A DNA stretch of 64,000 nt from Grammothele lineata (Eukaryota; Basidiomycota; Agaricomycetes; Polyporales; Polyporaceae). The stretch spans positions 1-64,000 of the forward strand of contig NDFF03000380.1 in NCBI GenBank assembly GCA_002150815.3. The letters run 5' to 3'. A program made the position numbers and the translations under genes. The notes beneath the pieces were generated by a model. That model worked only from the letters and a program-made list of their open reading frames with translations, made no database searches and had not been told where the DNA came from. This document shows, one piece after another, positions 10,782-22,322 of the stretch; position 1 is the first letter of the stretch; each line of letters begins with the position of its first letter.

Positions 10782-11306
10782 ATATGATACCGGATCTGGA
10801 GAGAAGCGCTCGTTGAAAGAGGTGCTGGAATCTCATAATATGTTGCGTGCACACCAAACGAGGGGTCAGACAGCTTTCAAGATGGTCGGAGAACACGTAA
10901 TACATGTCAAAGTAATGATTTTCGAAGTTATATTAATTGTATCGCATACCCAATGTCACGAACGGGATACTCGGCCGTGCTCGAGCAACAGCGTGCATCG
11001 AAATGTTGCGCAGCTCCTGCACAAAACGTGTCCGATCACTTGACACATGCCGGCGCACACAAAGCTACTAATAAAACTACATGGATCACCTATTAGAGGG
11101 TCCAAAAACACGAAAATCGTACTTTCGGAGCGAAATAACGTATAGAAGAGCCGGTATTGTTCATTTGGAGGCGTTGTGGCTGGCTAGTGCAGGCGTACAT
11201 CACCCGGGCCGCACCGGCGCCAACTGGTCTTCAGCTTGATCGCCTACCGCCATCTACTCCCACCTCCCACCTCCCTCTGTCTCCCTCACCCCATCTCTCT
11301 TCCGTC
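10782..11306. other. intergenic region inside KDZ1
   Basis: 525 bp between the transposase stop and the next start. It is richer in A and T than its flanks, with no supported ORF. It presumably holds the transposase 3' end and the promoter of the 401-aa gene; a C/T-rich run (tctccctcaccccatctctc) directly precedes the ATG, a common fungal promoter feature. Confidence 0.4.
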
Positions 11307-12663
11307 ATGAGCGGTATCTTCTACGTTGTCCTCGGCGGTCCGAACCCGGGAATTCGCAGGACTCAGTAAGTATTAAACCTTATCCTTGCGCTTCTCGCTT
11401 CTAATGCCGCACAGGCCGCAGAATACAGCCCAAGGGGCCTATCGCCGTCTCACCCCCGTCGTCGTGGTCTGCGGCCAGGAGGCGGACGCGAAGGCGGTCA
11501 ACACCCTCAACGACACCGTCTTCAACACGCTCGACTCCAACGACGCCCACCGCCTCGCGTACAATGTTCAGCAAAGTGACATCGAAGTCCACACGCTGCC
11601 GATGTACGGAGTTCGTGCGGCACGGAAGGGAGGGATGACTGGGGTTTTCACTGGTGTCTTATGGTACGTTCATCGCCCACTCTCGTGATCCCCATCGACA
11701 TGCCCTACGCCAGGGACACCATCGAGAATCAGCTGAGCACGGCGGACGGTCGCTCGCCTCAGGTGCGGTGGAAGAAGTTCGAGGATGTCCGCGACGCCAT
11801 CGTCTACATGCTCTCCAAGCCGGGCTACAACCTCCCCCCTATCAATGCTGACGGTACGATACCCCCGCCCCCGCCCGCTGACCCTGTCCCCACGCCGCGC
11901 GAACGCGCTCCCTCGCCGCCGCCCGTCGTTGTACACCCCCCCGCGCGCGCTGTGGCTCCCGGGCCCTCTCAGGTGGTGTCCCCGGTGCGCGCGTCCGCGA
12001 CCGTCGGGAACGCCGTGCGGGGCTCGCGCGTCACGCCCGACGCCTTATCTGATGAGGAGTTGGCTCGAGGTAAGTACAGCTGATAATCGCACTATTGATG
12101 GTTAATCGAAACGGCCCGTAGCTATCGAGGCGAGTGTGACCACTCGTCTTCAGAGTGTCCGTATCGCGGACTCCCCAAGCACGAGGCGAGGCCACGAGGC
12201 CAGGGCGAACGGCGCGCGCGCCGACCGTCGCCCGGGGCGCCGCGCTCCTGATGCGCGCCCCTCGCAGGTCGGAAACCCTCCTCCCGGGGATGGTGACAGC
12301 GGCGACGGCGGCGACGACGGCTACAACGATGACGGCGGCGATGACGGCGACGACGACGGCGGCGACGACGGTCACCGCGGCCCTCCTCCTGTGGTGCGCA
12401 ACGTCTTGGGCGCCTTCGTCAGACCGCTGAGCATCACCGAGCGGAACGTGCGCCGATATCCGCTGAACTTCGGCGACAAGGCGGAGGAGTTTTTCCTGAG
12501 CAAGCACGCCACCCACCGTCAGCTATGGCGGGTCGTTCAGGCACTCGCGCACAGCCGAACGATGGAGGAGTTCTGCCATGAGCTCGAGAAGGCCTTGGAC
12601 GGCCAATGGACGGGCAGGGAGTGCGAAAGACTCTGGTACGCGATCGAATGGCCGCCGGTGTAA
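11307..12663 (+). CDS. KDZ1 cargo protein with acidic repeat; weak RNase H1 N-terminal-like start
   Basis: Four exons (11307-11365, 11415-11663, 11714-12069, 12122-12663) encode 401 aa in continuous frame. The N-terminus FYVVLGGPNPGIRRTQ followed by GAYRRL resembles the hybrid-binding domain of RNase H1/viroplasmin proteins (aromatic-V-V-x-G-x-x-P-G-I pattern); the likeness is short and unproven. A proline-rich linker (about 130-190) and an Asp/Gly repeat (GAC/GGC codons, 12290-12375) lead to a C-terminal domain of about 100 residues containing FFLSKHATHRQLWRVVQALA. The gene lies between transposase and HMG-box gene in the same orientation, so it is cargo or an accessory function of KDZ1. Specific function unknown. 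Confidence 0.7.
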
Positions 12664-12871
12664 ATAGTATTGTCTTACTTGCACGATATGTACAACTATT
12701 TTTCCCTCCTTGTGCCACATTGTGTGCTGATGAACACGCATGATAACCATGCATCCTTGCAAGCACGAGGCAAGTACGGGCTCATGAAAAAGAAGCCGCC
12801 ACGTAAGGAGCACGCCCACTACCAGTGCTACGAGCTTCTCTCTCCCACCCCTGCTTCTTCTCTCCGAGTCG

Positions 12872-14651
12872 ATGGTCCGGACGCGCGCCCCGTCGACGCT
12901 CAAGCATGTTGCCGTCAACAAGCTCGGGAGCAGTTCTCGCAAGGTCGGCCCCAAGCGCATCCGATTCCCCTGGAAGACCAAGCCCAAGCGCCCCAAGCTC
13001 TCGTACGCCGACCGCAAGGCTCTTAACGAGAAGCGCCGCCAGAAGAAGGAAAGCATCAATGAACGTCTGAAGGAGATTCGCGAGTACGTCCTCAACGCCG
13101 CCATCCAGATGAAGGAGGATTACGGGGGACACGACCACAAGTATTATTACCGGCTCATCATGCAGCAGTCGGAGCTCGCGTTCTCCGACCCTCAAGCCAT
13201 CTCGCTCTGGAACGCGTTCGTTCACACGGAGTACGAGAGCTTCAATAAAGGTACGCATTTGCTATTGAATGACGAGATAGATCTCGCGTGGCTCATACAC
13301 ATCTCCAGATCGTGGCCAGGACACCGAGGAATCGGAGCCGCGGCAGAACGTCTCCGGCTCGTACATCACCATCCTCAAGGACAAATGGGCCGCGATGTCG
13401 CCCGAAGAGCACGAGCAGTATCGCGACGGCGTCGAGGAGCTGACCGCGCGCCGTGAGAACCGCCAGGTGGGCATCCAGAATGTCCAACTGAACGCGTTCA
13501 ACGACGCGCACAGGACCCTCGCCGCCATGCAGCGCGAGGTAAGTACTTGTTATTGCTGTTAGTCATATGCTCACTCCATTAACCTTCCAGCTCGAGTGGC
13601 TCTACGAGCGTACGGGAGTGACGAGCCTCCTGATCGCGACGCGCGAGTCGGCCGACCAGTATCTCGCACCCTACGCCTTCTACGCATCCGAACGGGTGGC
13701 GGAGTTCGTGGAGCTGGCCACTCAGGGCTCCGTGGGCAACTTCGCCGCTCGTCTCGATGCCTGGTGCGTTGCGGGCATCGAAGGTATGTCTTCGCGCGTT
13801 GTCTCGTTTGATACACGTTACTGATCCGTATGTTACAGGCGTTTCGAAGAAGCACCGCGCGACGCTCATGTCCTTGAAGGAACAATGCGCCGAGATCATC
13901 ATCAAGAAGCTCCGTAAGTACATGCTCAAATAATCTCGCACTATGTTATTCTAACAACACGTACACTGTGCTCACAGAGGAAGCGTGCATGCGCGGGCAC
14001 CCCATGCGCATGCTATATGTAAACTTCGGTCTACATATCACGTACAAGCATGGTGTCGTCCTCGAGAACTGGCCCCTCCCCCGCTTCGCTGCCCCCGGCA
14101 GCTTCAGCTCCGCGCCTACCCTCACCGTCCTCCTGAACGCCTGGACGTCGGGAGCCACTACCTTCCGGTCCCTCACTGACGAGGAGTGGCGGGCGTGGCG
14201 GGAGGCGTACGACAACGGTGAGGACCCGGCCGGGGTTGTGTTCACCAACGACGCACCCCCGCGCGAGACTGAGGCCGCGCCCGAGGCCGAGGCCGCACCC
14301 GCGCCCGAGATCGCGCCCGCGCCCGCGCCCACGTCAATGTCCACGCCCGCGCCCGCGTCTGCACCCACGTCCACGCCCGCGCCCGCGCCCGCGCCCGCGC
14401 CCATCGTGCCCCCGATCGCGCCCATCCCCCCGGCGACGGGGATGGTGTTCTTCAACGCCTCCGCCCCCGTCGCCGGCTCCGACTTCCAGGTCCCGAAGAA
14501 GCCGCGCAAGCAGCGCTCGGACGCAGGCCAGAAGCGCGGTCCCCGCAAGGCGAAGGGTGCCGCCGACTCCTCTGCATCGACCCCAGCGCCGACGTCCGCG
14601 AGCGGCGGGTCGCCTGCTCCCGCCTCGCCCGCCCCATCGACCCCCTCGTAG
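12872..14651 (+). CDS. HMG-box-like DNA-binding protein carried by KDZ1
   Basis: Five exons (12872-13250, 13309-13538, 13591-13783, 13839-13913, 13978-14651) give 516 aa. The N-terminus is basic (residues 20-65, nuclear-localisation-like). An HMG-box-like segment at about 108-190 has the pattern N-A-F…ILKDKWAAMSPEEHEQYRD, with the expected W, P and Y spacing, though the first helix is longer than usual. A helical middle domain follows, then a Pro/Ala tandem repeat (14260-14410, PAPAPA from repeated cccgcg codons) and a basic tail (KKPRKQRSDAGQKRGPRK). HMG proteins bend DNA and help transposases build synaptic complexes in other systems; applying this here is inference, strengthened by a similar gene beside the second KDZ transposase. 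Confidence 0.72.
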
Positions 14652-15625
14652 ACCTCTTCGCGTATGCTTCTCCCATGCCCTCTCGCCGCTCTCATTGACC
14701 CCTCCCTCGCTACCGCCATGCCCTCTCGCGCTACTTACTTGTATTTTTTGTTGTATACTTCGTCACTAGTAATGAATTGATTATGCTCTGAATTGAAAGA
14801 GTGGATACAAAGACTTGATGAGACATTGAAAGACCTATTACAAAGGCCTTCGGCGGTACGTATTGACTTGATGATGCGCCCGTCAGCGAAGCTCAGGCAC
14901 ACGCGGCAGCTTGGCGATGATTGACTGATGCGAGACTCCTGCTATCCGCCCATCCCCTTCGTCCAATTGTCTCCTTGCCATTCAGATTGCTCTGGCTGTG
15001 AAAAAACATAGATTACTGTAGTTAACTATTCAAGTACATGCAGACAGAAGAGAGCATGACAGGGAGGAGGAGGAGGAGGAGGAGACTTCAAGGCTAAGCT
15101 GGGGGAACTTCGGGGCCACACGAGGCGACGTGCCGATTTGCCGGTCACAGCGCGGTGCCTAGATGATGATGGAGTAAGGTTCCCTTCCCGCGTGCAGCTG
15201 CCCTTCTCCTCACTGACCTCTCCCTGACCTCGGACACTCCCCCTGCTATCACTCACTCCCTGTCTTCAGCATGCGGCCACCATACATCACGGAGAGAGTA
15301 GGGAGAGTAGAAAATGGAAGGGGAGAGAGGGAGAGAGGAGTGGCTCAGGCCACCGGACCGGCGGAACGATCGGAATTCCGACCGCCTCCTGATGGCGAGC
15401 CAGCAGTGTGCCGTCCGTGCCGATAGAACGTGTGCCGATCTATGATCTAGCGCGCCCTCCGCCGCTGACATAACGCCGCCAGCCCTCCCTTTTACGGGGG
15501 CGGCGAGGCGGGGGCATGTACAGCGCGCCGGACAGTATCACTCGTGTCACACGAATACAAAGCAAATTAATACATTTCACTTGCAAAAAGAACGAAAGGA
15601 AACGGCTCAGTGGAAGGGCGGGAAC
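14652..15625. other. KDZ1 right subterminal region
   Basis: 974 bp from the last KDZ1 stop to the right inverted repeat, with no supported gene. A purine run of gag and agg triplets (15060-15095) and another at 15300-15345 stand out, mirroring the AG-rich tract on the left side. Likely the 3' untranslated region plus transposase recognition sequence. Confidence 0.4.
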
Positions 15626-15970
15626 GCGTGCTCGTCGTCGGACACGGCGGCGGCGGGGTCTCCGGCGGCGGGAGCGGGAGGCGGGGGCGGGTTGCCGAGC
15701 GTGCCGGGCGGGAGATGGGAGCGCCGGCGGGCGGCGCGTGGTATGATGACATAGCGGCGCTGCCTCCCGGGAGATGCCGGGGGGGGACTTGCGCACGAGG
15801 GGACACCCCCAATATAGGGGAGGAGGTATCCTTCCCTCCAGAGGTTTATTTGAGATATCCGTAGTTCAGCTGGGAGGGTGGGGGATACGCACTTTGCAGG
15901 TTTTACGGATTTGGCAACCCCCCAGGGGTTCATCAGGCTTTGGTAACCAAGTGATCGTGAGGATCAGGTG
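15626..15970 (-). repeat. KDZ1 right terminal inverted repeat
   Basis: Reverse complement of 6083-6427 over all 345 bp, ending GGATCAGGTG. It is followed directly by GCTACAAA (15971-15978), the second copy of the target duplication, and then by Gypsy-2 pol in frame. Confidence 0.95.
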
Positions 15971-15978
15971 GCTACAAA
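15971..15978. repeat. right target-site duplication of KDZ1 (GCTACAAA)
   Basis: Exact copy of 6075-6082. With one copy removed, the Gypsy-2 reading frame is continuous across the junction, which independently confirms both ends of KDZ1. Confidence 0.93.
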
Positions 15979-18900
15979 CCAGTCCACGAGCAAGTAAAGC
16001 CAGTAGGGGGTGTCGTCCGACAAAGTGATCTGGTTAAGCGACAGTTCCCTGAGGACCCACTCAAGTCGTTGCCCCCATTACCGCACCGTCCCCCGGAATT
16101 CACGCCAAGCACCAAGCTTTCCCAAGAGCGGTTGGAGTCCATGAAAATCAATGAAGGCTTCTTGTGGCCAGAAGAAGAAAAACTGTTCCAATATATCTTT
16201 CTCATCAATGAGAAGGTATTAGCCTTTGAGGAGTCTGATAGAGGTACCTTTCGAGAAGACTACGTTACCCCCTACATAATCCCAACTATCGACCACTACC
16301 CCTGGGCCGGTAAAAACATACCCATACCCCCGGGAATAGAAAAAGAAGTCATTCAAATGATTCGGAGCAAGATTGAAGCAGGAGTCTACGAGCGATCACA
16401 ATCCTCATATCGATCACGATGGTTCTGCGTACTAAAGAAGAATGGCAAGCTGCGACTTGTCCATGACTTGCAGCCTCTCAACCGGGTCACTATACGGGAT
16501 GCAGGAGTACCCCCAATTCTGGACAGCTTTGTAGAACCATTTGCAGGGCAACAGTGCTACACTGTGCTTGATCTCTTCTGGGCATTCGACGCACGCAAGA
16601 TCCACCCTGAAAGCCGTCATCTCACCGCATTTATGTCCCCGCTTGGACCTTTGCAGCTCACCTCAATGCCTATGGGATTCACCAATTCCCCAGCCGAGTT
16701 TCAAAGCTGCATGACTTTCATATTGCAGGATGAAATTCCCGATAAATGCAATGTGTTCATCGACGACCTTCCCATTCGTGGACCTGGAACCATATATCCG
16801 GACAAAGACGGGAAGCCAGAGGTTATTTCAGAGAACCCAGGAATTCGACGGTTTATTTGGGAACATGCACAAGACGTCCACCGCATAATCCATCGACTAG
16901 GGCATGCAGGCCTTACATTCTCAGCAGCCAAGGCGCAAGTATGTCGGCCAGAGGTAGTCATCGTTGGACAGAAATGCACACCATATGGCCGTGTACCAGA
17001 GGACGATAAAGTTGACAAAGTCCGTAATTGGCCTACTCCACGAACGCCAAAGGATGTACGAGGATTTTTGGGACTCTGCGGAACTGTCCGAATCTGGATC
17101 AAGGACTTTTCAAAGAGAGTCAAGCCTCTGCGCCAGCTAACTCTCCAAAATGCTGAGTTCATATGGACACAACGGCAGCAAGAAGCATTTGATGACATGA
17201 AGCATGCAATTACAACCGCACCGGCACTTAAACCCATTGACTACTCCTCAGAACAACCTGTGATCCTGGCCGTAGACACAAGCATTCATGGGATTGGATT
17301 TATCTTGTCGCAGCTCGATGACAAGGGACGCAAACGCCCAGCTCGTTTTGGATCACTGCCTGTAAATGCAGTCGAGAGCCGATATGCGCAGTCAAAACTC
17401 GAGTTGTATGGACTGTACCGTGCACTCCGACACTGGCGGCTATACCTTGTAGGCATCAAGAACCTCCACGTAGAAATGGATGCACAAAGTGTAAAGGGAA
17501 TGCTCAACGAGCCTGATTTACAACCAAATGCGACACTCAACCGATGGATTCAAGGCATACTTCTCTTTACCTTCAAGCTTATTCATGTCCCAGCTGCACA
17601 ACATCGAGGACCAGATGCACTATCTCGACGGCCACTCGCTGAAGGAGAATCCGTTGATGATCATCCAGACGATGACTGGCTGGACAACATTGCCTTATAC
17701 ATTGGAGTTCCTACAGCCCAAGCAGAAAAAGAGTTTAAGTCACGGAAGTCTCCGACAGGGTTGCCAGATGCAGAAGTCTATTCTGTGTCACCTACGAGCC
17801 AAGATCAAACACTTAAACACATCCTCCATTTCCTCCAAACATGGGATGTGCCAGAGTTCCAAACCACAGGTCAACGATACCGCTTCCTACAGAAATGCCA
17901 GAAGTACTTTGTGAAGGATGGACTTCTATACCGACGACAACCAAACAAGCTCCCACTTCGGGTAGTTTTCTCCCCAGCAGAACGGCAGCAGATACTGGAA
18001 GAGGCACATGATGATTTGGCACACAAGGGTGAGAAAGCGACATTCAACACAATAGCCCTCCGATTCTTCTGGCCTTTTTATCGAACGGACGTACGGCACT
18101 ATGTTCGCTCTTGCATGGAATGCATCCGAAGGAGCATCAAGAAGATTGAGGTCCCCCTCACTATATCCACACCGACCACAGTATTTACAAAGGGATACCT
18201 AGACATCATGTTTATGCCCCAAGCACGAGGCTTCACCTGCATAGTTGCATTTCGTGATGACTTGTCCGGAGTCACAGAGGGACGAGCCCTACGCAAGGCC
18301 TCATCAAAAGAAGTAGCCCGGTTTTTCTGGGAACAAATAATCTGCCGCTATGGAGCCATTCAACATGTTGTTACCGACAATGGTGCCGAGACCCATGGAG
18401 CGTTTGAATTACTCGTTCAACAGTATGGGATTCATCACGTACGAATTTCCCCATATAACTCGAAAGCCAATGGAGTAGTAGAGCGAGGGCACTTCATTCT
18501 ACGGGAGGGCTTAGTAAAAGCCTGTCAAGGACAGATCAACCGATGGCCAGACCTCCTTCCATTAGCACTCTTTGCGGACCGCATCACGATACGCCGTGCA
18601 ACAGGATACAGCCCCTATTTCTTACTCCATGGATGTCACCCAGTACTTCCAATGGACTTGCGAGAGGCTACATTTATGGTGCAAGGATTCCGGCAAGGCC
18701 TGTCACATAAGGAGCTACTCGCACTACGGATCCGACAGCTGCAGAAGTTACCTGAGGATACAGAACGCGCTGCAAGAGTCTTAAAACAAACTCGCATGGC
18801 TTCAAAGGAGCACTTCGAGGCAAGATTTGCGCATAGGCTGCAAAGAGAGGCCTTCTCACCAGGAGACCTAGTACTGGTTCGAAACACAGCCATAGAGCGG

Positions 18901-19230
18901 GAAATGAATCGAAAGCACAAACCCCGATACCTAGGGCCATTTGAGGTGGTCCGACAGACCCGAAACGGAGCCTATGTCATCAAAGAGCTCAATGGTGACG
19001 AGTCTCGAGAGAGCATTGCAGCATTCCGCCTTCTGGCATATGACTCAACTGGAAGGAGCCTCAAGGATATCAAGCCAGACTCAATAACACACATAAAGGA
19101 TGTCAGGCATGAAACCCCGGTCGAGGATCTCGAAGATGTCATGCAGGCTTCAGATGAAGAAGACGATTACGAGTCATCAGAAGATGAACTTCTGCCTGTG
19201 GCACATCACACCCGAAGCCACAAGCCATGA
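15971..19230 (+). pseudogene. Ty3/gypsy pol (Gypsy-2): RT, RNase H and integrase, cut off from its start by KDZ1
   Basis: From 15971 the frame is open for about 1,085 codons; upstream an in-frame TGA at 15958-15960 lies inside the KDZ1 repeat, so the fragment cannot start normally. Order: pre-RT segment YKPVHEQVKP; reverse transcriptase with LPLP-type palm motifs, FTNSPAEFQ and the catalytic FIDD near 16757; RNase H starting VDTSIHGIGFILS with the SRRP end; integrase with an H-H-C-C zinc site (HDDLAHKG…CMEC, about 18010-18125), and D-D-E residues in LDIMFM, VTDNGAE and NGVVERGH; then a GPFEVV-type end module. The enzyme core has no internal stop, so the KDZ insertion is its only visible lesion. 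It belongs to a family abundant in Agaricomycetes. Confidence 0.9.
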
Positions 19231-19528
19231 GCTACGAGCAACGTCCGAGGGCGGCCGTGTGACTATGGGGCGGATGTCGTGCACCAACCAGTGTTGGTAC
19301 AGAGAAATGCGGTTTAGAGGTGCTATGAGCCACAGGCATGATGAGTAGTCTCGCCTAGATCAAGAGATTAGTCGTGCCATCAAACGCCGGAGGACATCTC
19401 AAGAACGGCGCTAAAACACCTTGCCCATCAACCATCACCACCGCTGTCACCATAATGGCCACCACAATGCCCACCGTTGAGGTGCGAAGATATATCTGGT
19501 TACCTGACTGCCGCTCAGTCAGTTTGCC

Positions 19529-19957
19529 ATGCAGTGCCCTATCAAATCCAAGAACGGATCCTACCACGCACACTTCATACCAGCGCAATGTTGCCTACGC
19601 ACTGAAGGGCCCTGCCAGTATCACGTCCCACGCTATGGCGAGCCATGCACGTTCACATGGGAGGACCGGAAAACGGGCATACGGCACGCATTCCATGGCA
19701 CGGCAACCCACGCACTAGCCTGGCAATGCACACGGGTTATTCTCCAGGTCAAACATGACAACGCAATGGGTCGCTTCAGCCTAGCGATTCCTTATCGACA
19801 CTTCCTCGTACCAGGATGGGTGTCTCGTATCTTTGAGACCGTGGCAGGATGGGTATTCCGGGATTCCGACGATGCAGTAGATGGCACGTCCATTGACATC
19901 GAACATCAGATATGGGAAGTGGACGATGACGTTCAGCGATTGTATGCCCTCGTATAG
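19529..19957 (+). CDS. hypothetical cysteine-containing protein
   Basis: The 142-aa ORF from ATG 19529 has ordinary composition, with four cysteines in the first 40 residues and an aromatic middle (SLAIPYRHFLVPGWVSRIF). It lies in the putative 3' LTR of Gypsy-2, so it could be an accessory ORF of the element or a remnant of a host gene. No family recognised. Confidence 0.3.
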   Translation: MQCPIKSKNGSYHAHFIPAQCCLRTEGPCQYHVPRYGEPCTFTWEDRKTGIRHAFHGTATHALAWQCTRVILQVKHDNAMGRFSLAIPYRHFLVPGWVSRIFETVAGWVFRDSDDAVDGTSIDIEHQIWEVDDDVQRLYALV

Positions 19958-20004
19958 CTAGACTGCCTCACAACCCTGAACCATAGCAGCTGTAGTCAGC
20001 CATA

Positions 20005-20172
20005 TTTAGTCATCCTGCTCTACGCTTTATCATCCTACTCCACTATTTGTCGTCCTACCCCGCGCTCTGTCATCATACTCCACGAATCAGTCAGCATGCT
20101 CCACTATTTGTCGTCTTTCTCCACTATCAGTCATCACGCTCCGCAATCAGTCAGCGTACTCCACGCTTAGTC
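20005..20172 (+). repeat. degenerate tandem repeat, about eight units of 20-21 bp
   Basis: Units approximate gtcatcctactccactattt, with variants such as gtcgtcctaccccgcgctct and gtcagcatgctccactattt. The array stops about 50 bp before a TATA box, the position where LTR U3 enhancer repeats occur. Confidence 0.75.
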
Positions 20173-20221
20173 AGGACAGTTTCTGCTTACCAATCTACTG
20201 TACAGCCACCTACTAGGGTAG

Positions 20222-20229
20222 TATATAAA
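20222..20229 (+). promoter_or_regulatory. TATA box in the Gypsy-2 3' region
   Basis: The sequence tatataaa lies downstream of the tandem array and is followed by cccccaagctg. It would drive rightward transcription from an LTR; no rightward gene starts within 2 kb. Confidence 0.5.
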
Positions 20230-20560
20230 CCCCCAAGCTGAGCCCCAGCGAAATGGAACATACATTCACCCTCTAAAGACACAGCGAGTGTTTAAAGCAA
20301 GCAGCAAGCATAAAGGCAACTTTATAGCGTTAAAGTTGTTAGGTAATAGTTCTCTACGAAGGAGGAGATTATCTGTAGATCATTAGCCAGGCCGTCAGAC
20401 GATCTGAGGCTCCGTGGTGAAAGATCTGTGCCCACACTTTGTGAAAGAGAGTAGTGTTCTCACGTTCCCTTCTTGTTACATCGGTCTCGTTAGCGTAGTA
20501 GCAGGGGAAACTCTGCTTGTCTACTCACTCGTCCCAGACCCAGATTGTGTGCATCGCGCA

Positions 20561-22322
20561 CACACCATAGTAGAAAAAGCTCCATTAGTGCACTAACAAA
20601 GTACAAAGAAAGCTTGTAGAGAACTCGACGGAGCCTCTGCTGGAAAAACAAGGAAAACCCGCACGCTCTGTAGCAGCTTCCAGGGATTTCTATCCCACGG
20701 CGTACACCCCTCAAAACCCCTACCTTTTCCCCTCAAAACGCTAGAAGCACGACAGCGGGCACGCTCTTCGAGAAAGCACGTGAGGAAGTGCTTGAGCTGG
20801 CGAGGGGACGAGTTGAACCGGAGCCGCACAGAGTAGAATCGGGCAGGACGGGTCGCCTCCCGTAGATACCGCGAAACGAGAGCAAGGGAGCGGCCTGTGT
20901 ACCCGCCGTCGGTGCATGCGAGCTTTGCGATAGACTCTAAGAGTTCAACTGGGAGGGAATCTAATCTGGAACCTTGGGACTACAGAATGCGGACGTGTCA
21001 GGAATATGCGGGAGTCCTTAACACAGCCATATGAACATACCCAACCAACCCTCGAAATACATTGAGGCATTTGGTGGGAAAACAGAACACCGCTAAGGGA
21101 ACTTATGAGCACGAGCGAATTGAGGAGACTCGGAGGCCTTAAATACTTACCCGTTTTATGAGTCACACGGGGCCGTCAGATGAAGACTCGTATGTACTAC
21201 AGTTGGAAGAGTTGTTTCGACGATGAACTGGACTTGACTCGGAGGAGTCCCGCCGCGTGGTACCAAGCTGTATAGGGTAGTCGGGTCGGAAAAAGGCGAA
21301 ATAGAGCCCGCAGAGGGCGCGGCGCGCGGACTGGTAGACTGAGACTGAGAGGCCTTGAGCAAGAGCGGGCAATGAACAACGTCGACGATGAATCGTCTTG
21401 ACTACGAGCATATAGCAGTATAGTATGGCAACTTGGAGGGTGAACTGCAAATAGTTGGCCTGAATTCCTATGCGTTAACGTTCATGTTAGCTGTGTTGAC
21501 ACGCGTTGGCTGTGCGGCGACACAAGCTTGAGATCGGAATGATGCGCCGGCCCCCGAAGAAAGCCTCTCTCCTTACCACCACCACCACCAGTCATCCTGA
21601 CTCCCCGCAATATCTCTGAGGGCTCACAGCCACGAATATTCGATGACATCCAAACTGAGCTCAGAAACAAGCCGACTAACGGTCGCCTTCCCGTAGCATG
21701 ATATCTGTGGGGACTAGCACGGAAAAGTGACTGCGCGCTCGGCGCGACGCCGCTCCTCGCTAAAGTTTTCCACAGGTTCACTGCATCTCAAGATAGGCCG
21801 CACTGTGTTTCCCATTCGCATCGCTTCCGGTCGAATCTCTTTCTGAGATTGTGGACCAAGAATTCACATAGTTATTAGTATCCGACACTTTCGCTCCCTT
21901 TTAAGTGCTTTCCTTTGACATGTGAACAGAAGACAAAACATTTGAGAAAAGTGTAAGATAGGCACGCGGAAAGTAAGTGCCGCAAAATGTGTGGGAATAG
22001 CACAGGAATGAAAGGTACCTTCGCCATGACTTTCCCATTCCACCGTGGGATGCATGTATAGCCTTAGGGGGTGACGCCTGTGGTATTTGGATTCGCGCGC
22101 GTCGGCGGCCATGCTCTAACCTGCGACTCAGGGATACAGACTCCCTCTTACCTCCGACCTCCCGTGGCCGCTACCCACATTGGTTCAAGTTTCACCACGA
22201 CATCTACGAGGGGTCGACAATCTCGAGCACTCTACGGTATCCACGTCAAGTCTTGAAGCTTCAAGTACAAGCTCCAACCAGCGCTGGTGGCACCTTCCCG
22301 GAGCTCACCCCTAAAGACCAGC
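20561..22322. other. long intergenic region, no supported gene
   Basis: Only short overlapping reading frames on both strands. I see no transposase, RNA gene or terminal repeat. A short CAC repeat (accaccaccaccacc) occurs near 21576. The region is richer in A and T than the KDZ loci. Confidence 0.4.

Larger units (their letters stand above)
6083..15970. mobile_element. KDZ1: complete KDZ DNA transposon carrying three genes, inserted in Gypsy-2 pol
   Basis: The element is 9,888 bp, bounded by 345-bp terminal inverted repeats (6083-6427 and 15626-15970; ends CACCTGATCC and GGATCAGGTG) and an 8-bp duplication GCTACAAA. I compared the two repeats base by base and saw no difference, which indicates recent insertion. 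Inside, all on the plus strand, are an intact CxC1-type KDZ transposase (7306-10781), a 401-aa cargo gene (11307-12663) and an HMG-box-like gene (12872-14651). About 0.9 kb on the left and 1.0 kb on the right separate the genes from the inverted repeats. Because the transposase frame, splice sites, ends and duplication are all intact, the copy is potentially autonomous. Confidence 0.93.
19231..20560 (+). mobile_element. candidate 3' LTR region of Gypsy-2
   Basis: Directly after pol is a purine-rich run (ctatggggcgga, 19263-19274) followed by TGTCGTG, the usual arrangement of polypurine tract and LTR start in Ty3/gypsy elements. Downstream come a tandem repeat array (about 20005-20172), a TATA box (20222-20229) and a transcript-leader-like stretch. 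I find no matching LTR upstream of 5888, so the left LTR is missing or outside the window and the right boundary is a guess. Confidence 0.4.

Noticed and set aside
7306..14651. TET/JBP dioxygenase cargo, known to be linked with KDZ elements in fungi
   Set aside because: No H-x-D … H and Arg signature of that family was found in any gene of either KDZ locus.
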